A DNA stretch of 55,804 nucleotides from Argonema galeatum A003/A1 (GTDB taxonomy: Bacteria > Cyanobacteriota > Cyanobacteriia > Cyanobacteriales > Aerosakkonemataceae): contig NZ_JAIQZM010000040.1 of assembly GCF_023333595.1 (NCBI RefSeq), positions 1 to 55,804 on the forward strand, in the 5' to 3' direction. A program made the position numbers and the translations under genes. Numbering within the stretch: position 1 is the stretch's first letter; each line of letters begins with the position of its first letter. This document shows, piece by piece, positions 15,976 through 24,584 of the stretch. The notes beneath the pieces are model-generated. The model saw only the letters and a list, made by a program, of their open reading frames with translations. It ran no database searches and had not been told where the DNA came from.

Positions 15976-16170
15976 CAGGTCGTTCTGCGGCGTTGGTGAC
16001 TGCCAATAATGTTTTTTGACTATGCCTTTTCTAAAGGGAACCAAAAGGTTTGAGCAGCAGTAGACCGGGCTTGTACCCGGAAACTTTTAAGCTATAGCCT
16101 AGAGTGCCCACCTGGATTTTTCCAGGTCAAAAACTGAGGTAAGACGGCGTTGCGGAATACCTTTAAAGAA
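15976..16170 (+). ncRNA. ssaA: Probable 6S RNA
   Basis: The roughly 190-nt stretch after purK has no reading frame and is rich in local hairpins (CCGGG-CTTGTA-CCCGG near 16067-16083; ACCTGG-ATTTTT-CCAGGT near 16111-16128). Outer complementarity (TCTAAAGG near 16029 with CCTTTAAAGA near 16160) would close a rod. TAGAAT at 15964-15969 could be the -10 box, and a strong terminator ends the unit. Cyanobacterial 6S RNA, which binds RNA polymerase, is known to sit next to purK and to be about 185 nt, so position and size agree. Ends are approximate. Confidence 0.55.
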
Positions 16171-16171
16171 T

Positions 16172-16205
16172 AAAATACCCCGGTCTGCTTGACAGGGGTA
16201 TTTTT
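16172..16205 (+). terminator. Rho-independent terminator
   Basis: Stem AAATACCCC/GGGGTATTT with a 13-base loop, followed by TTTTT. It fits the end of the probable 6S RNA unit. Confidence 0.85.
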
Positions 16206-16247
16206 GTATGCAGCTTAAAACCGCTATCTGTATTTCTTGATTCCAAA

Positions 16248-16358
16248 TATAGCAACCGCTCTCGTCGGTTAGAACAACTCCAACTCTTACTCCGTAACCC
16301 TTTTGTCTCTTCCCTCTTCCCTAGCCCCTAGCAAGAGAGTCCCTAGTCCCTAGCTATA
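16248..16358. repeat. TATAGC-bounded element, second full copy
   Basis: It begins TATAGCAACCGCT and ends CCCTAGCTATA with the same inner CCCTAGCCCCTAG and CCCTAGTCCCTAG blocks and same orientation as 4472-4579. It fills most of the gap between the 6S terminator and the M16 peptidase gene. Confidence 0.75.
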
Positions 16359-16406
16359 AGTTGGACAAGAAGCGCTAACATAATTGAAAACGAGTGGGAT
16401 GCGGGT

Positions 16407-17693
16407 TTGAGATTAAGCGTTTTGTCTCAACTGCCGAAGGTATCAGAGTTCCCAGCTGATGTATTCAGGCTAGAGAATGGATTGACTGTTATCCATCAGT
16501 ACATACCGGCTACTCCGGTAGCAGTGGTGGATGTCTGGGTGCGGGCGGGTGCTATACGAGAACCGAATGAATGGTCTGGTATGGCCCACTTTTTGGAACA
16601 CATGATCTTCAAAGGCACCGACCAAGTGCTTCCAGGCGTGTTTGACCAAATTGTGGAAAATCGGGGAGGTGTGACGAATGCCGCCACAAGCCACGATTAT
16701 GCTCACTTTTTTATCACTACAGCGGTGCCGTATTTGGCAGATACTTTGCCATACTTGGCGGAACTGCTATTGAATGCCTCGATTCCAGCAGATGAATTTA
16801 GCCGGGAACGGGATGTCGTGCTTGAGGAAATTCGTCAAGCCCAGGACAATCCCGATTGGTTGGGCTTCCAAGCGCTGATGGAGAGCGTTTATGAGTGCCA
16901 CCCTTACGGTCGTCCGGTGCTGGGTACGGAAATGCACTTGCTAAACCATTCGCCGGAGGAGATGCGATCGTTTCACTCTTACCACTACCAACCGGAAAAT
17001 ATGACTGTGGTAATTGTGGGGGGAGTAGACCGAGAATCAGCCCTGGATATGGTGGAGCAGTCATTTCAGCAGTTTAAAGCTCCGTCTGTTTGGAACCAAT
17101 TGGTGCCAAAAAAAATCGTTAAACCGCTCAGAGAAATTCGCCGCCAGGAACTTTGTTTGCCCCGGCTAGAGCAAGCTCGTTTGATGATGGCTTGGGCGGG
17201 GCCTGGGGTGGAAGAACTAGGCAGCGCCTACGGGTTGGACTTGCTCTCGGCGCTGTTGGGAGATGGGCGCTGTTCTCGATTGGTGAAGCAATTGCGGGAA
17301 GAAGAACAATTGGTAAGTAATGTTAGCAGCAGTTTCTCGCTACAGCAGGAGTCGAGTTTATTTACGATTAGCGCCTGGTTGGAACCGCAACATTTGCAGC
17401 TAGTGGAGGAGCTGATTTGCTCTAGCCTCGCTTCGCTGCACTCATCGCCGATGTCAGAGGCAGAACTGAAGCGTAGCAAACGTCAGCTGTGTAATGATTA
17501 TGCGTTTTCTACAGAATCGCCGGGGCAGTTGGCTGGACTGTATGGGTACTACAATACGATCGCTGAGGCGGAAATAGCGGTCACCTATCCGCAGCAGATT
17601 CAAGGATTTCAGGCACCAGACCTCCAGCAGCTAGCGCAGCAGTATCTCTCTCCAGAGCGGTATGCCGTCACTATCTTAAAACCGAACGACTAA
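16407..17693 (+). CDS. M16 family zinc metallopeptidase (active subunit)
   Basis: This is a processing-peptidase-like protein of 428 residues. The inverted zinc motif HxxEH is present as HFLEH at 61-65, followed further on by the third-ligand region (EEIRQAQDNPDWLGFQ) and the HPYGRPVLGTE segment; the C-terminal domain carries the substrate-binding Arg/Tyr region. The annotated start is a TTG at 16407; a better start could not be found because no in-frame ATG precedes it within the gap, so the first residues are uncertain. The next gene, 87 bp downstream, encodes the inactive partner, so the two probably form a heterodimer like bacterial M16B pairs. Confidence 0.9.
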   Translation: MRLSVLSQLPKVSEFPADVFRLENGLTVIHQYIPATPVAVVDVWVRAGAIREPNEWSGMAHFLEHMIFKGTDQVLPGVFDQIVENRGGVTNAATSHDYAHFFITTAVPYLADTLPYLAELLLNASIPADEFSRERDVVLEEIRQAQDNPDWLGFQALMESVYECHPYGRPVLGTEMHLLNHSPEEMRSFHSYHYQPENMTVVIVGGVDRESALDMVEQSFQQFKAPSVWNQLVPKKIVKPLREIRRQELCLPRLEQARLMMAWAGPGVEELGSAYGLDLLSALLGDGRCSRLVKQLREEEQLVSNVSSSFSLQQESSLFTISAWLEPQHLQLVEELICSSLASLHSSPMSEAELKRSKRQLCNDYAFSTESPGQLAGLYGYYNTIAEAEIAVTYPQQIQGFQAPDLQQLAQQYLSPERYAVTILKPND

Positions 17694-17780
17694 TTGTTAA
17701 AAGTTATTGGTTATTTGTACTAATAACTAATGACCAATGACCAATGACCGATGACTAATGACCAATGACTAATCACCAGA

Positions 17781-19064
17781 ATGCAAGATTACGTTAATCA
17801 AAGTATTAAGAGAACTGTATTAAAGAACGGCATTGTAGTAATCGCAGTAGAAAATCCCGCTGCCGATATTATTGCTACTCGCATTTTTTTGCGTGCCGGT
17901 AGTCGCTGCGAACTAAAGTCGCAAGCTGGTGTGGCACATTTGCTGGCAGCTGTACTCACCAAGGGAACCTCTAAACTCAGTTCCTCAGAAATTGCCGATC
18001 GCGTGGAGTCGTTGGGGGCTGGTTTGGGTGCCGACGCCGCTGCGGATTATTTTTTAGTGAGTATGAAAACGGTTTCAGCAGATTTTCCGGAAATGCTGGA
18101 ATTGGCAGGACAGTTGCTGCGAATGCCTACTTTTCCAGAAGCGGAAGTGGAACTAGAACGGCGCATGGCTTTACAGGCAATTCGATCGCAACAGGAACAG
18201 CCATTTACGATCGCTTTTGAGCAGCTGCGGCAAGCGATGTATCAAAATCATCCATATTCGATGTCCGGTCTGGGTACTGAAGCCACAGTATCAAACCTCA
18301 CTCGTACTGATTTGCAGGAGTATCATCGCAGTTACTTTCGCCCAGATAATATAGTAATCAGTGTAGTAGGCCGCATCGCACCAGAAGATGCTCTAGCTCA
18401 AGTCGAGCAAGTGCTGGGCGATTGGCAAGCACCAACAACGCCTTTACCGACGCTGAATCTGCCCACGATTATCCCTTTTCCTCACCCCACGGTTACCCGC
18501 CAGCAAACCCAGCAATCGATCGTGATGCTGGGGTATCTGGGCGCATCGGTAGGAAGTTCCGATTATATGGCTCTGAAGTTGCTCAACACTTACTTGGGTA
18601 ACGGTCTTTCCAGTCGCTTATTTGTGGAATTGCGAGAAAAGCGGGGCTTGGCTTATGAGGTTTCTGCTTTCTATCCGACAAGGTTAGATCGATCGCAATT
18701 TGCAGTTTACCTGGGTACGGCTCCCGAAAATACTGCGATCGCGTTAGAGGGTTTGCGATCGGAAGTCGATCGTTTGTGTAAAATACGCCTTGAACCAGAA
18801 GAATTCCAAGCTGCTAAGAATAAGCTGCTGGGTCAATACGCCTTGGGCAAACAAACCAACGCTCAAATTGCCCAGGTGTTTGCCTGGTACGAAATCTTAG
18901 GACTGGGTATTGAATTTGATAACATTTTCCCCGAAGCTATTACGGCTGTTACAGCCGAAGCAGCGATGGATGTGGCTTGTCGATATTTTGTTGAGCCCTA
19001 TGTGTCCTTAGTTGGGCCAGGATATGCTGTCGATGGTCTGGTAGAACAGGGTTCGCAAAATTAA
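17781..19064 (+). CDS. M16 family peptidase-like protein (inactive subunit)
   Basis: The 427-residue paralogue follows the active peptidase. At the place of HxxEH it has HLLAA, so zinc ligands and the catalytic Glu are gone. It keeps the C-terminal RGLAYEVSAFYPTRL motif with Arg and Tyr that bind the substrate in M16B partners. The family pattern is one catalytic and one substrate-binding subunit, which fits this tandem. The spacer between the genes is a run of TGACCAATGAC-type repeats. Identification is firm; substrates are unknown. Confidence 0.9.
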   Translation: MQDYVNQSIKRTVLKNGIVVIAVENPAADIIATRIFLRAGSRCELKSQAGVAHLLAAVLTKGTSKLSSSEIADRVESLGAGLGADAAADYFLVSMKTVSADFPEMLELAGQLLRMPTFPEAEVELERRMALQAIRSQQEQPFTIAFEQLRQAMYQNHPYSMSGLGTEATVSNLTRTDLQEYHRSYFRPDNIVISVVGRIAPEDALAQVEQVLGDWQAPTTPLPTLNLPTIIPFPHPTVTRQQTQQSIVMLGYLGASVGSSDYMALKLLNTYLGNGLSSRLFVELREKRGLAYEVSAFYPTRLDRSQFAVYLGTAPENTAIALEGLRSEVDRLCKIRLEPEEFQAAKNKLLGQYALGKQTNAQIAQVFAWYEILGLGIEFDNIFPEAITAVTAEAAMDVACRYFVEPYVSLVGPGYAVDGLVEQGSQN

Positions 19065-19121
19065 TTTGCGATCGGTTCTTTGTCCAAGTTATTGTTTAAG
19101 AAACCGGCTTTCTTTGTACTT

Positions 19122-19288
19122 CATATCTTGTCCGGTTGCATCGTTAGTACATGAGTGATATCGTCAAATTGTCTGTTTTCATCGGGGGTTAGATTTTTAC
19201 CGCAGATGAAGACAGATACACGCAGATGAACGCAGATAAGAATAAGAACAAGAGTTTTTTAGATAATCGATGCGTAAGGAAATAATAT
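19122..19288. repeat. Long inverted repeat, left copy
   Basis: This stretch (TGTCCGGTTGCATCGTTAGT, then TTTTTACCGCAGATGAAGAC, then ATCGATGCGTAAGGA) is the reverse complement, with scattered differences, of 25032-25195. The pair brackets about 5.7 kb of accessory genes. Confidence 0.8.
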
Positions 19289-19527
19289 CACTCACCTGAA
19301 AGGGGCTGTATTCTAATAACCGATGACCTATGACTGAAAACCAAAAAGGTCTTAAACCCCCGACTTTCAGCCCCCTCTCGACCTTCTGGGGGTCAATCCC
19401 AAATCCAAAATCCTCTGGTGCTTCGGTGGGCATCGTGACGGGAACCAGCGCGAGGTGTTCATGGGGGAAACCCCCAAGACCACACTCGCTTGCCAAGACG
19501 CCCACTTCGCGCCAAATCCAAAATCGA

Positions 19528-20157
19528 TTGAAGTCACGTTTTTACTCGTTTCTGTTTGCTATTTCCTTGTTAAGTTGGCAGCAAATCCAACCCGCACTCA
19601 GCCAGGGAGTCAGTCGTCTAGAGTCTGAAGTCAAAGGCCCGGAGTCCCTAGTCCGACCGATCCTAAAAAGCGGTAGCCAGGGAGTTGCGGTGTCGGAACT
19701 GCAAGCTGCGCTTAAACTGTTGGGATATTACAGTGGATCTGTGGATGGCACTTACAGCGAGAGTACTGCGATCGCAGTTTCCCGGTTTCAGCAAGCTGCT
19801 GGCTTAAATATCGATGGCATTGTCGGCACAGCAACGTGGGAACGTCTCTTTCCGCTGACGCCACCCACACCGTCTTCTCCCCCATCTGCCCGTTCCCCAG
19901 AGTCGGCAACCAACACCAGTTCAGCTACGGCCTCTGAGCCCCCAGCAGCCGATTTACCAACTTTAAAACTGGGAATGCGCGGCCCAGCCGTGTTTTGGTT
20001 GCAAAAGCGGCTGCAAGCAACAGGATTTTTCACTGGCAATGTGGACGGTATTTTCGGCGCGGATACGGAAATCGCCGTCAAAGCTGCACAGCGGAATTAT
20101 CGGCTTAACCCCGATGGAATTGTTGGGGGCAGTACTTGGAGGGCGCTTTTACCTTAA
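19528..20157 (+). CDS. Secreted protein with two peptidoglycan-binding domains
   Basis: The preferred start is the TTG at 19528, which opens a signal peptide (LKSRFYSFLFAISLLSW, cleavage near ALS-QG) and gives 210 residues. The frame is open back to an ATG at 19330, but that stretch is Pro-rich, repeat-derived sequence without family character. Two PG_binding_1 domains follow: about residues 50-110 (LKLLGYYSGSVDGTYSEST...FQQAAGLNIDGIVGTATWERL) and 145-208 (LQATGFFTGNVDGIFGADT...RLNPDGIVGGSTWRAL), joined by a Pro/Ser-rich linker. It probably binds the cell wall in the periplasm; no hydrolase domain is present. Confidence 0.8.
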   Translation: MKSRFYSFLFAISLLSWQQIQPALSQGVSRLESEVKGPESLVRPILKSGSQGVAVSELQAALKLLGYYSGSVDGTYSESTAIAVSRFQQAAGLNIDGIVGTATWERLFPLTPPTPSSPPSARSPESATNTSSATASEPPAADLPTLKLGMRGPAVFWLQKRLQATGFFTGNVDGIFGADTEIAVKAAQRNYRLNPDGIVGGSTWRALLP

Positions 20158-20369
20158 TCTGAGGAATATCGGCTTCATGTTTTGGAGCGGCGGCGGGGCG
20201 GGTTTGGCAGATGCACCCTTCGATCGTTCAGACAATCTTTAGGACATTACCCGCCACTACAATCAGACAACATATACAAGTCTGTTGCTACCGGACTTGA
20301 TATGAATAGATTACTATTGGATAATCATGCTTTTATCTAGTTTGTCTCAAATTTAAAAGAGAGTAAAAA

Positions 20370-20591
20370 ATGATGATAGAAACTGCTATTTTAAAAAATG
20401 TCGAAAAATTGCCTGAACCTGTCAAACAGGCAGTCCTTGACTATACAGAATTTCTTGTAACCCGATACACACAAGACACTTCTCAAACGGAAAAAGCTGC
20501 CAAGCGAGGCGGACTGGGAATTTGGAAAGGTAAAATCTGGATGTCTGATGATTTTGATGAACCTCTCGAAGATTTAAAGGATTATATGTAA
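20370..20591 (+). CDS. DUF2281 family antitoxin (VapB-like)
   Basis: The 73-residue protein begins with the DUF2281 core (LKNVEKLPEPVKQAVLDYTEFLVTRY) and ends with the acidic FDEPLEDLKDYM tail that usually binds the PIN toxin. It lies two bases before the PIN gene, a typical vapBC layout. It neutralises the toxin and likely represses the operon; an AAAGAG site precedes the ATG. Confidence 0.85.
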   Translation: MMIETAILKNVEKLPEPVKQAVLDYTEFLVTRYTQDTSQTEKAAKRGGLGIWKGKIWMSDDFDEPLEDLKDYM

Positions 20592-20593
20592 AC

Positions 20594-20980
20594 ATGAATA
20601 TTCTACTAGATACTCATACTTTTCTCTGGTACTTGCAAGACAGTAAAGAATTAAGTTCTAAAGCAGCAGAAATTATTGAATATCCAAGTAACACTCTCTG
20701 GTTGAGTATCGCCAGCTTATGGGAAATTTCAATTAAGCTTGGTTTAGGAAAACTTAGCTTACAAAACTCATTCTCTGAGTTAGAGGAAGTGTCACAACAA
20801 CTAAAAATAGAGGTTTTGCCCATCACATTCTCTGATACAGAGCGCTATCTTAACTTACCCCTACATCATCGAGATCCGTTTGATCGCATTCTGGTCGCAC
20901 AGGCGATGAATCATTCCCTTGTTTTGATTAGTCGCGATGTGGCTTTTGATGCCTATGACCTTCAGCGGGTATGGGAATGA
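20594..20980 (+). CDS. vapC: PIN domain toxin (VapC-like ribonuclease)
   Basis: The 128-residue PIN protein has the four acidic positions in place: LLDTHTFLWYL (first Asp), LWEISIK (Glu), RDPFDRILVAQA (Asp) and the late SRDVAFDAY. VapC toxins cleave tRNA or rRNA. It follows its antitoxin by two bases. The final W-E ending is common for this subfamily. No defect is seen, unlike the second PIN gene at 52029-52479. Confidence 0.9.
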   Translation: MNILLDTHTFLWYLQDSKELSSKAAEIIEYPSNTLWLSIASLWEISIKLGLGKLSLQNSFSELEEVSQQLKIEVLPITFSDTERYLNLPLHHRDPFDRILVAQAMNHSLVLISRDVAFDAYDLQRVWE

Positions 20981-21059
20981 AAAAGGTGGAAATGTATTTG
21001 ACATTAAAAGATAAAAATACTAAAATATGGCAAACAACAGCTTTTCCCCACACTAATGT

Positions 21060-22286
21060 ATGACTACTACTAACAAATCCGATGAGGACAGTTTTGCACA
21101 TCAGATCGAGAAATACCTTGAGCAACTTTCTCGTCTCCCTCCTTTTCTCACCAAAGAAGTGAAGGAAGATTTAGAGGATTTTCTCCGTCTAGTTAAAAAT
21201 AGGCGTTCACCCCGTTTTATGCTTGTTGGTAGACGTGGTGCAGGAAAGTCAACGCTTATTAATGCTATATTCGGTCATCGGGCAGCGGAGATCGGGCCAG
21301 TGAGGGCGCAAACTGGCGGATCTCTATGGTTAACCTACCAGTTAAATGGTAGTAATAAAATTGAAATTCTGGATACACGCGGTATTCAAGAAGGAAGCAA
21401 ACCCGTAGAAAAAGATGAGGCTGCAACCACAAGCGAAAGTATCCTAAATTCAGTTCGAGAGAAGTGTCCAGATGCTACTCTCTTTCTGTGCAAAGCTAAG
21501 GAATTAGATGCAGCAATTCAGGGCGATCTTGATATCTTTGAAGACTTGCTTAAAAACATTGAAAAAATTCATTCTCGCAGCTTACATATTCTAGGAATAA
21601 TTACCCAATGTGATGAATTAGACCCTCCTAAGAAGCCGATAGATGATCCAAAAAAAAAGGTCAACATAAATGAAGCAGTTAAGGTTTTAAAACTTCATCT
21701 GCAATCAAGAGAGTATCTTCGCAATAAGCTCTTAGATGTCATTCCAATAGTTGCCTATGCTGAATATCTTGAAGATGGAACTTTAAATGAAAAAGAGGAT
21801 AATCGATGGCAAATTGATTATCTTGTTCATATTCTCTTGGAAGAATTGCCTAAAGAAGCTAAACTTTACTTCGCACGTTTGGCAAAGGTTCCAGAATTTC
21901 AAAAAAAGATGGCTACCAGTATCATTAGAATAACATCTGCATTATCTGGTGTAGCTGGTTTTACGATGATGCTATTGAGTATGCCCTGTGTAGGGTTCAT
22001 TCGCTCTTGTATGATTTGCAGTATTATCTTTGTTGCTGGAAGAGAATTATCATGGAACGCTTTTTTGGAGTTTCTGGTAGCTATTGGATTTACTGCTGGT
22101 TTTAACGTTGGAATTGAGGGGTTTTCTACTTTGCTGGCAAGCTCTTTGCCTGGTATGGGAAATTACATTGCTGGTGGAACTGCTGCTTTAGGAACAGAAG
22201 CTCTTGGGCGGGCTGCAATTGCTTACTTTATTGATAAGTCTCCTATCGAAGTGGTTAAGCAGCAGCTAGTTCAAGCTCAAGGTTAA
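21060..22286 (+). CDS. GTPase with C-terminal membrane helices
   Basis: This 408-residue Era/IRG-like GTPase has Walker A GRRGAGKST (57-65), a switch with ILDTRG (103-108) and TQCD (182-185) in the place of N/TKxD. After the G domain come two or three hydrophobic segments (about 290-325 and 335-390), the last with GMGNYIAGGTAALGTEALGRAA, the kind of glycine-rich membrane tail found in DUF697-type and immunity-related GTPases. It probably acts at a membrane. It stands alone directly after the vapBC pair and within the inverted-repeat block, so a stress or defence role is possible but unproven. Confidence 0.8.
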   Translation: MTTTNKSDEDSFAHQIEKYLEQLSRLPPFLTKEVKEDLEDFLRLVKNRRSPRFMLVGRRGAGKSTLINAIFGHRAAEIGPVRAQTGGSLWLTYQLNGSNKIEILDTRGIQEGSKPVEKDEAATTSESILNSVREKCPDATLFLCKAKELDAAIQGDLDIFEDLLKNIEKIHSRSLHILGIITQCDELDPPKKPIDDPKKKVNINEAVKVLKLHLQSREYLRNKLLDVIPIVAYAEYLEDGTLNEKEDNRWQIDYLVHILLEELPKEAKLYFARLAKVPEFQKKMATSIIRITSALSGVAGFTMMLLSMPCVGFIRSCMICSIIFVAGRELSWNAFLEFLVAIGFTAGFNVGIEGFSTLLASSLPGMGNYIAGGTAALGTEALGRAAIAYFIDKSPIEVVKQQLVQAQG

Positions 22287-22449
22287 TATTGCAATTACCC
22301 AGATATTTCTGCTCTAGCTTGTACAACCCACCCCCGTACACTTGACCCTTACCCATCAATATATCATCAGAAATTTGGTAGCCGTAGCCCAGTAGTAAGT
22401 TTACTGGAGTTGATTTCTTAGACCTGCCTGACGCGATCGCTTTCCCTAT

Positions 22450-22668
22450 TTAAGCTACGGTAAAAGATATATTTTCTAAAACTACATTAGGGATACTTCC
22501 TGCACCTAAAACCTGTGTAGCATCTAAAACTTCTATCCCTACTAATAACTCATTTTGCCCAATATTTAAAGCAATTTCGTCAGTTAACTGTAAAGTGCGA
22601 CACTGATGCTTACCTTCTACAAGTCTAATGTAGAGAGCATCAATTTCGGAATCATAACTAATCTTCAT
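22450..22668 (-). CDS. DUF2283 family protein
   Basis: The 72-residue protein has the DUF2283 pattern: KISYDSEIDALYIRL at the start, ALNIGQNELLVGIEVLDAT in the middle. Members are small beta proteins found next to DUF4258 genes and are widely suspected to be antitoxins. It lies 11 bp after the DUF4258 gene in the same direction. Confidence 0.85.
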   Translation of the reverse strand: MKISYDSEIDALYIRLVEGKHQCRTLQLTDEIALNIGQNELLVGIEVLDATQVLGAGSIPNVVLENISFTVA

Positions 22669-22679
22669 AAACTTTTACC

Positions 22680-22934
22680 TCAAAAATAAAAAGTATACAC
22701 TGTGATAACGACTAACTCAGGATCAGTCTCGGCAACAATCGGTACTACTTTCTTGAGAGAGTAGAACTTACCCTGCCAATCATTATTATACTGAAAAGTA
22801 GCTTGATATTTGTAACTACCATTTTTAGCAGGTTGTCGATTACCTGTAATAATGGTATCAATAATTTCTGCTTCATTTGTACCTCTTTCAATTGCTTGTT
22901 CCTGGACATGATTAGTTAATCTAATAGGTTTCAC
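22680..22934 (-). CDS. DUF4258 family protein
   Basis: The 84-residue protein has the DUF4258 pattern: LTNHVQEQAIERGTNEAEIIDTI with its His-x-x-x-R-x-x-x-R region, then KKVVPIVAETDPELVVITVYT. The family has a RelE/BrnT-like strand order and often pairs with DUF2283, suggesting a toxin-antitoxin module in which this would be the toxin. The order toxin then antitoxin fits. Activity has not been shown for this pair. Confidence 0.85.
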   Translation of the reverse strand: MKPIRLTNHVQEQAIERGTNEAEIIDTIITGNRQPAKNGSYKYQATFQYNNDWQGKFYSLKKVVPIVAETDPELVVITVYTFYF

Positions 22935-23380
22935 TGTTTCTTGTCCAATAAATTAAAGTTCATGAGCGATGCTTGCACAGGTAGCGTACCGTAGGCAATC
23001 GATCGCCTGCCACACCTGTTTGAGCAATTCTGAGTTATCTAGAAGCACTTTGGCAAGAGCGGGTTTGGGATACAACATCAAATATACAGAAGTTGTCAGG
23101 CTTCCTCGTGGAACATCGCCTAAAGTGTTACCCAGCATAACTTGTGGCTTTTTGTCAAAGGCGAACTCCCGTCAAAACTCAACCTTTTGGGGGAAGGACA
23201 ATCATCACTGCGGATAGAGCCAGCAGCTTTAGGGTATAGGTTATTGTAGTTGTACAGGATAAGAAAGTTCAATCCTGCTTAATTTATAGAGCTTATAAGT
23301 CGCTGTTCAAATCGGCTTCTTAGGCAAATGCAGTAAATCTGTACGTTTATTTATTCCTCTAGGGAGTTCCATCAAAAGCC
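22935..23380. other. Intergenic stretch, possible unrecognised gene remnant
   Basis: No certain gene is present. On the minus strand a 61-codon frame (22953-23138) is open and could extend upstream in frame to about 23175, reading LTTSVYLMLYPKPAL, then VLLDNSELLKQVWQAID. It has coding-like composition but no recognised family and no clear start signal. The right part is AT-rich and precedes the next plus-strand gene. Confidence 0.35.
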
Positions 23381-24352
23381 ATGCCTGACCAAAATAATCG
23401 CACAACTTCTGAGCGTGAATTTTATAAAGACAGTGACGGAAACACTCATGCCAAAGAAACGCAAAAGTCTGAAACTGTTCGCAACGCCGGTACACCTGAA
23501 CAGTATCGGGACGGCTACACTCACGGTCAAATTGCCGAACATCGCCACTTAGAAAATAATCAAGTCGTTCGCGATAACAATAATGCTTCTCGCGGCTTGC
23601 TGCTAGGCATTATCCTTACGTCTCTTGTCGGTCTCGGCGCTGGGCTTTACTACTTCCTGAACCAGCAAAACGATCGGCCCGCACCTACACCTACAACTAC
23701 GATCGTACCTGTACCTGTACCTAGAGCGACTCAATCACCAAGTCCTGCGCCCGAACGAACTATCATACAACGGGAAAGAACGATCGAGAGAGTTCCACAA
23801 ATAGTTCCGATTCCCCAAACACAGGCTTCTCCATCACCACAACCGAATATTACCATTCAACAATCCCCGTCTTCTCCAGCACCAGCCCCAAACGTTAACA
23901 TTACTGTGCCACCCAGTTCTGTGCAACAACGCCAGGACAATAGCGCTACGCCTCAAGGTTCGCGGAATGAATCTCGATCGCAAACCGAGTCGCGCGATCG
24001 ACAACTGCCTTCTGTCCAGTCTACACCCGCTCAACCCCAAAGCCGAAATAATAACTCTACAACTCCTGGTTCGCTAGGTCAAACCGATACCACATCCGGT
24101 AGCGGTTCTGCCACTGGTAGCACAGGTACTTCTACATTTGGTAGCGGTTCTGCCACGGGAGGTACAGGTACTTCCACATCCGGTAGCGGTTCTGGAATCG
24201 GAGGTACAGGTACTTCCACGACTGGTAGCGGTTCTGCCACTGGTAGCACAGGTACTTCCACATCCGGTAGCGGTTCTGCCACGGGAGGTACAGGTGGTTC
24301 CACATCCGGTAGCGGTTCTGCCACCGGCGGTGCAGGTGGATCAGGTCAATAA
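23381..24352 (+). CDS. Membrane-anchored protein with Pro-rich and Gly/Ser/Thr-repeat tail
   Basis: The 323-residue protein is not of a family I recognise. Residues 1-68 are hydrophilic and charged; a single membrane helix follows (about 70-91, GLLLGIILTSLVGLGAGLYYF); then a Pro/Thr/Ser-rich region and a C-terminal array of a 14-residue unit (TSTSGSGSATGGTG and variants), about six copies from a 42-bp DNA repeat at roughly 24100-24345. The topology suggests an N-in, C-out membrane protein with a flexible outer stalk. The array is likely to vary in length between strains. A good terminator follows. Confidence 0.75.
   Translation: MPDQNNRTTSEREFYKDSDGNTHAKETQKSETVRNAGTPEQYRDGYTHGQIAEHRHLENNQVVRDNNNASRGLLLGIILTSLVGLGAGLYYFLNQQNDRPAPTPTTTIVPVPVPRATQSPSPAPERTIIQRERTIERVPQIVPIPQTQASPSPQPNITIQQSPSSPAPAPNVNITVPPSSVQQRQDNSATPQGSRNESRSQTESRDRQLPSVQSTPAQPQSRNNNSTTPGSLGQTDTTSGSGSATGSTGTSTFGSGSATGGTGTSTSGSGSGIGGTGTSTTGSGSATGSTGTSTSGSGSATGGTGGSTSGSGSATGGAGGSGQ
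24100..24345 (+). repeat. 42-bp tandem repeat within a gene
   Basis: Units run GGTAGCGGTTCTGCCACTGG, then a short ACAGGTACTTCCAC-type segment, for about six copies with a few base changes. Each unit encodes 14 residues, so copy changes keep the frame. Confidence 0.85.
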
Positions 24353-24408
24353 ACTTCCAATCTTGTATCTGGCGTGACAATTGCTTCCTAATGGTCTTCG
24401 TGGTTTTC

Positions 24409-24440
24409 AGCCCCCTCAAATCGATCGGGGGCTTTTTTTT
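24409..24440 (+). terminator. Rho-independent terminator
   Basis: Stem AGCCCCC/GGGGGCT with loop TCAAATCGATC and then eight T residues, 57 bp after the stop of the repeat-tailed protein. Confidence 0.9.
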
Positions 24441-24477
24441 GTGCCAGGGGATTTAAAAATGAATTAGAGTTAGGAAC

Positions 24478-24584
24478 TATAGCTAGGGACTAGGGGCTAG
24501 GGACTAGGGGCTAGGGGAAGAAGGGTCTAGAATCAAGGATTTCAGGAATTAAGAACGTCCTAACCGACGAGAGCGGTTGCTATA
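24478..24584. repeat. TATAGC-bounded element, third full copy (inverted)
   Basis: It begins TATAGCTAGGGACTAGGGG and ends GAGCGGTTGCTATA, the reverse complement of the copies at 4472 and 16248. All three are 107-111 bp. Confidence 0.75.

Noticed and set aside
19330..19527. N-terminal extension of the peptidoglycan-binding protein
   Set aside because: Translates a CCCAAATCC-type repeat; the signal peptide starts at 19528.
22969..23217. Plus-strand 82-codon frame
   Set aside because: No start signal or family; overlaps a slightly better minus-strand candidate, itself uncertain.
24079..24419. Minus-strand and shifted frames over the 42-bp repeats
   Set aside because: Periodic DNA keeps all frames open; composition is an artefact.
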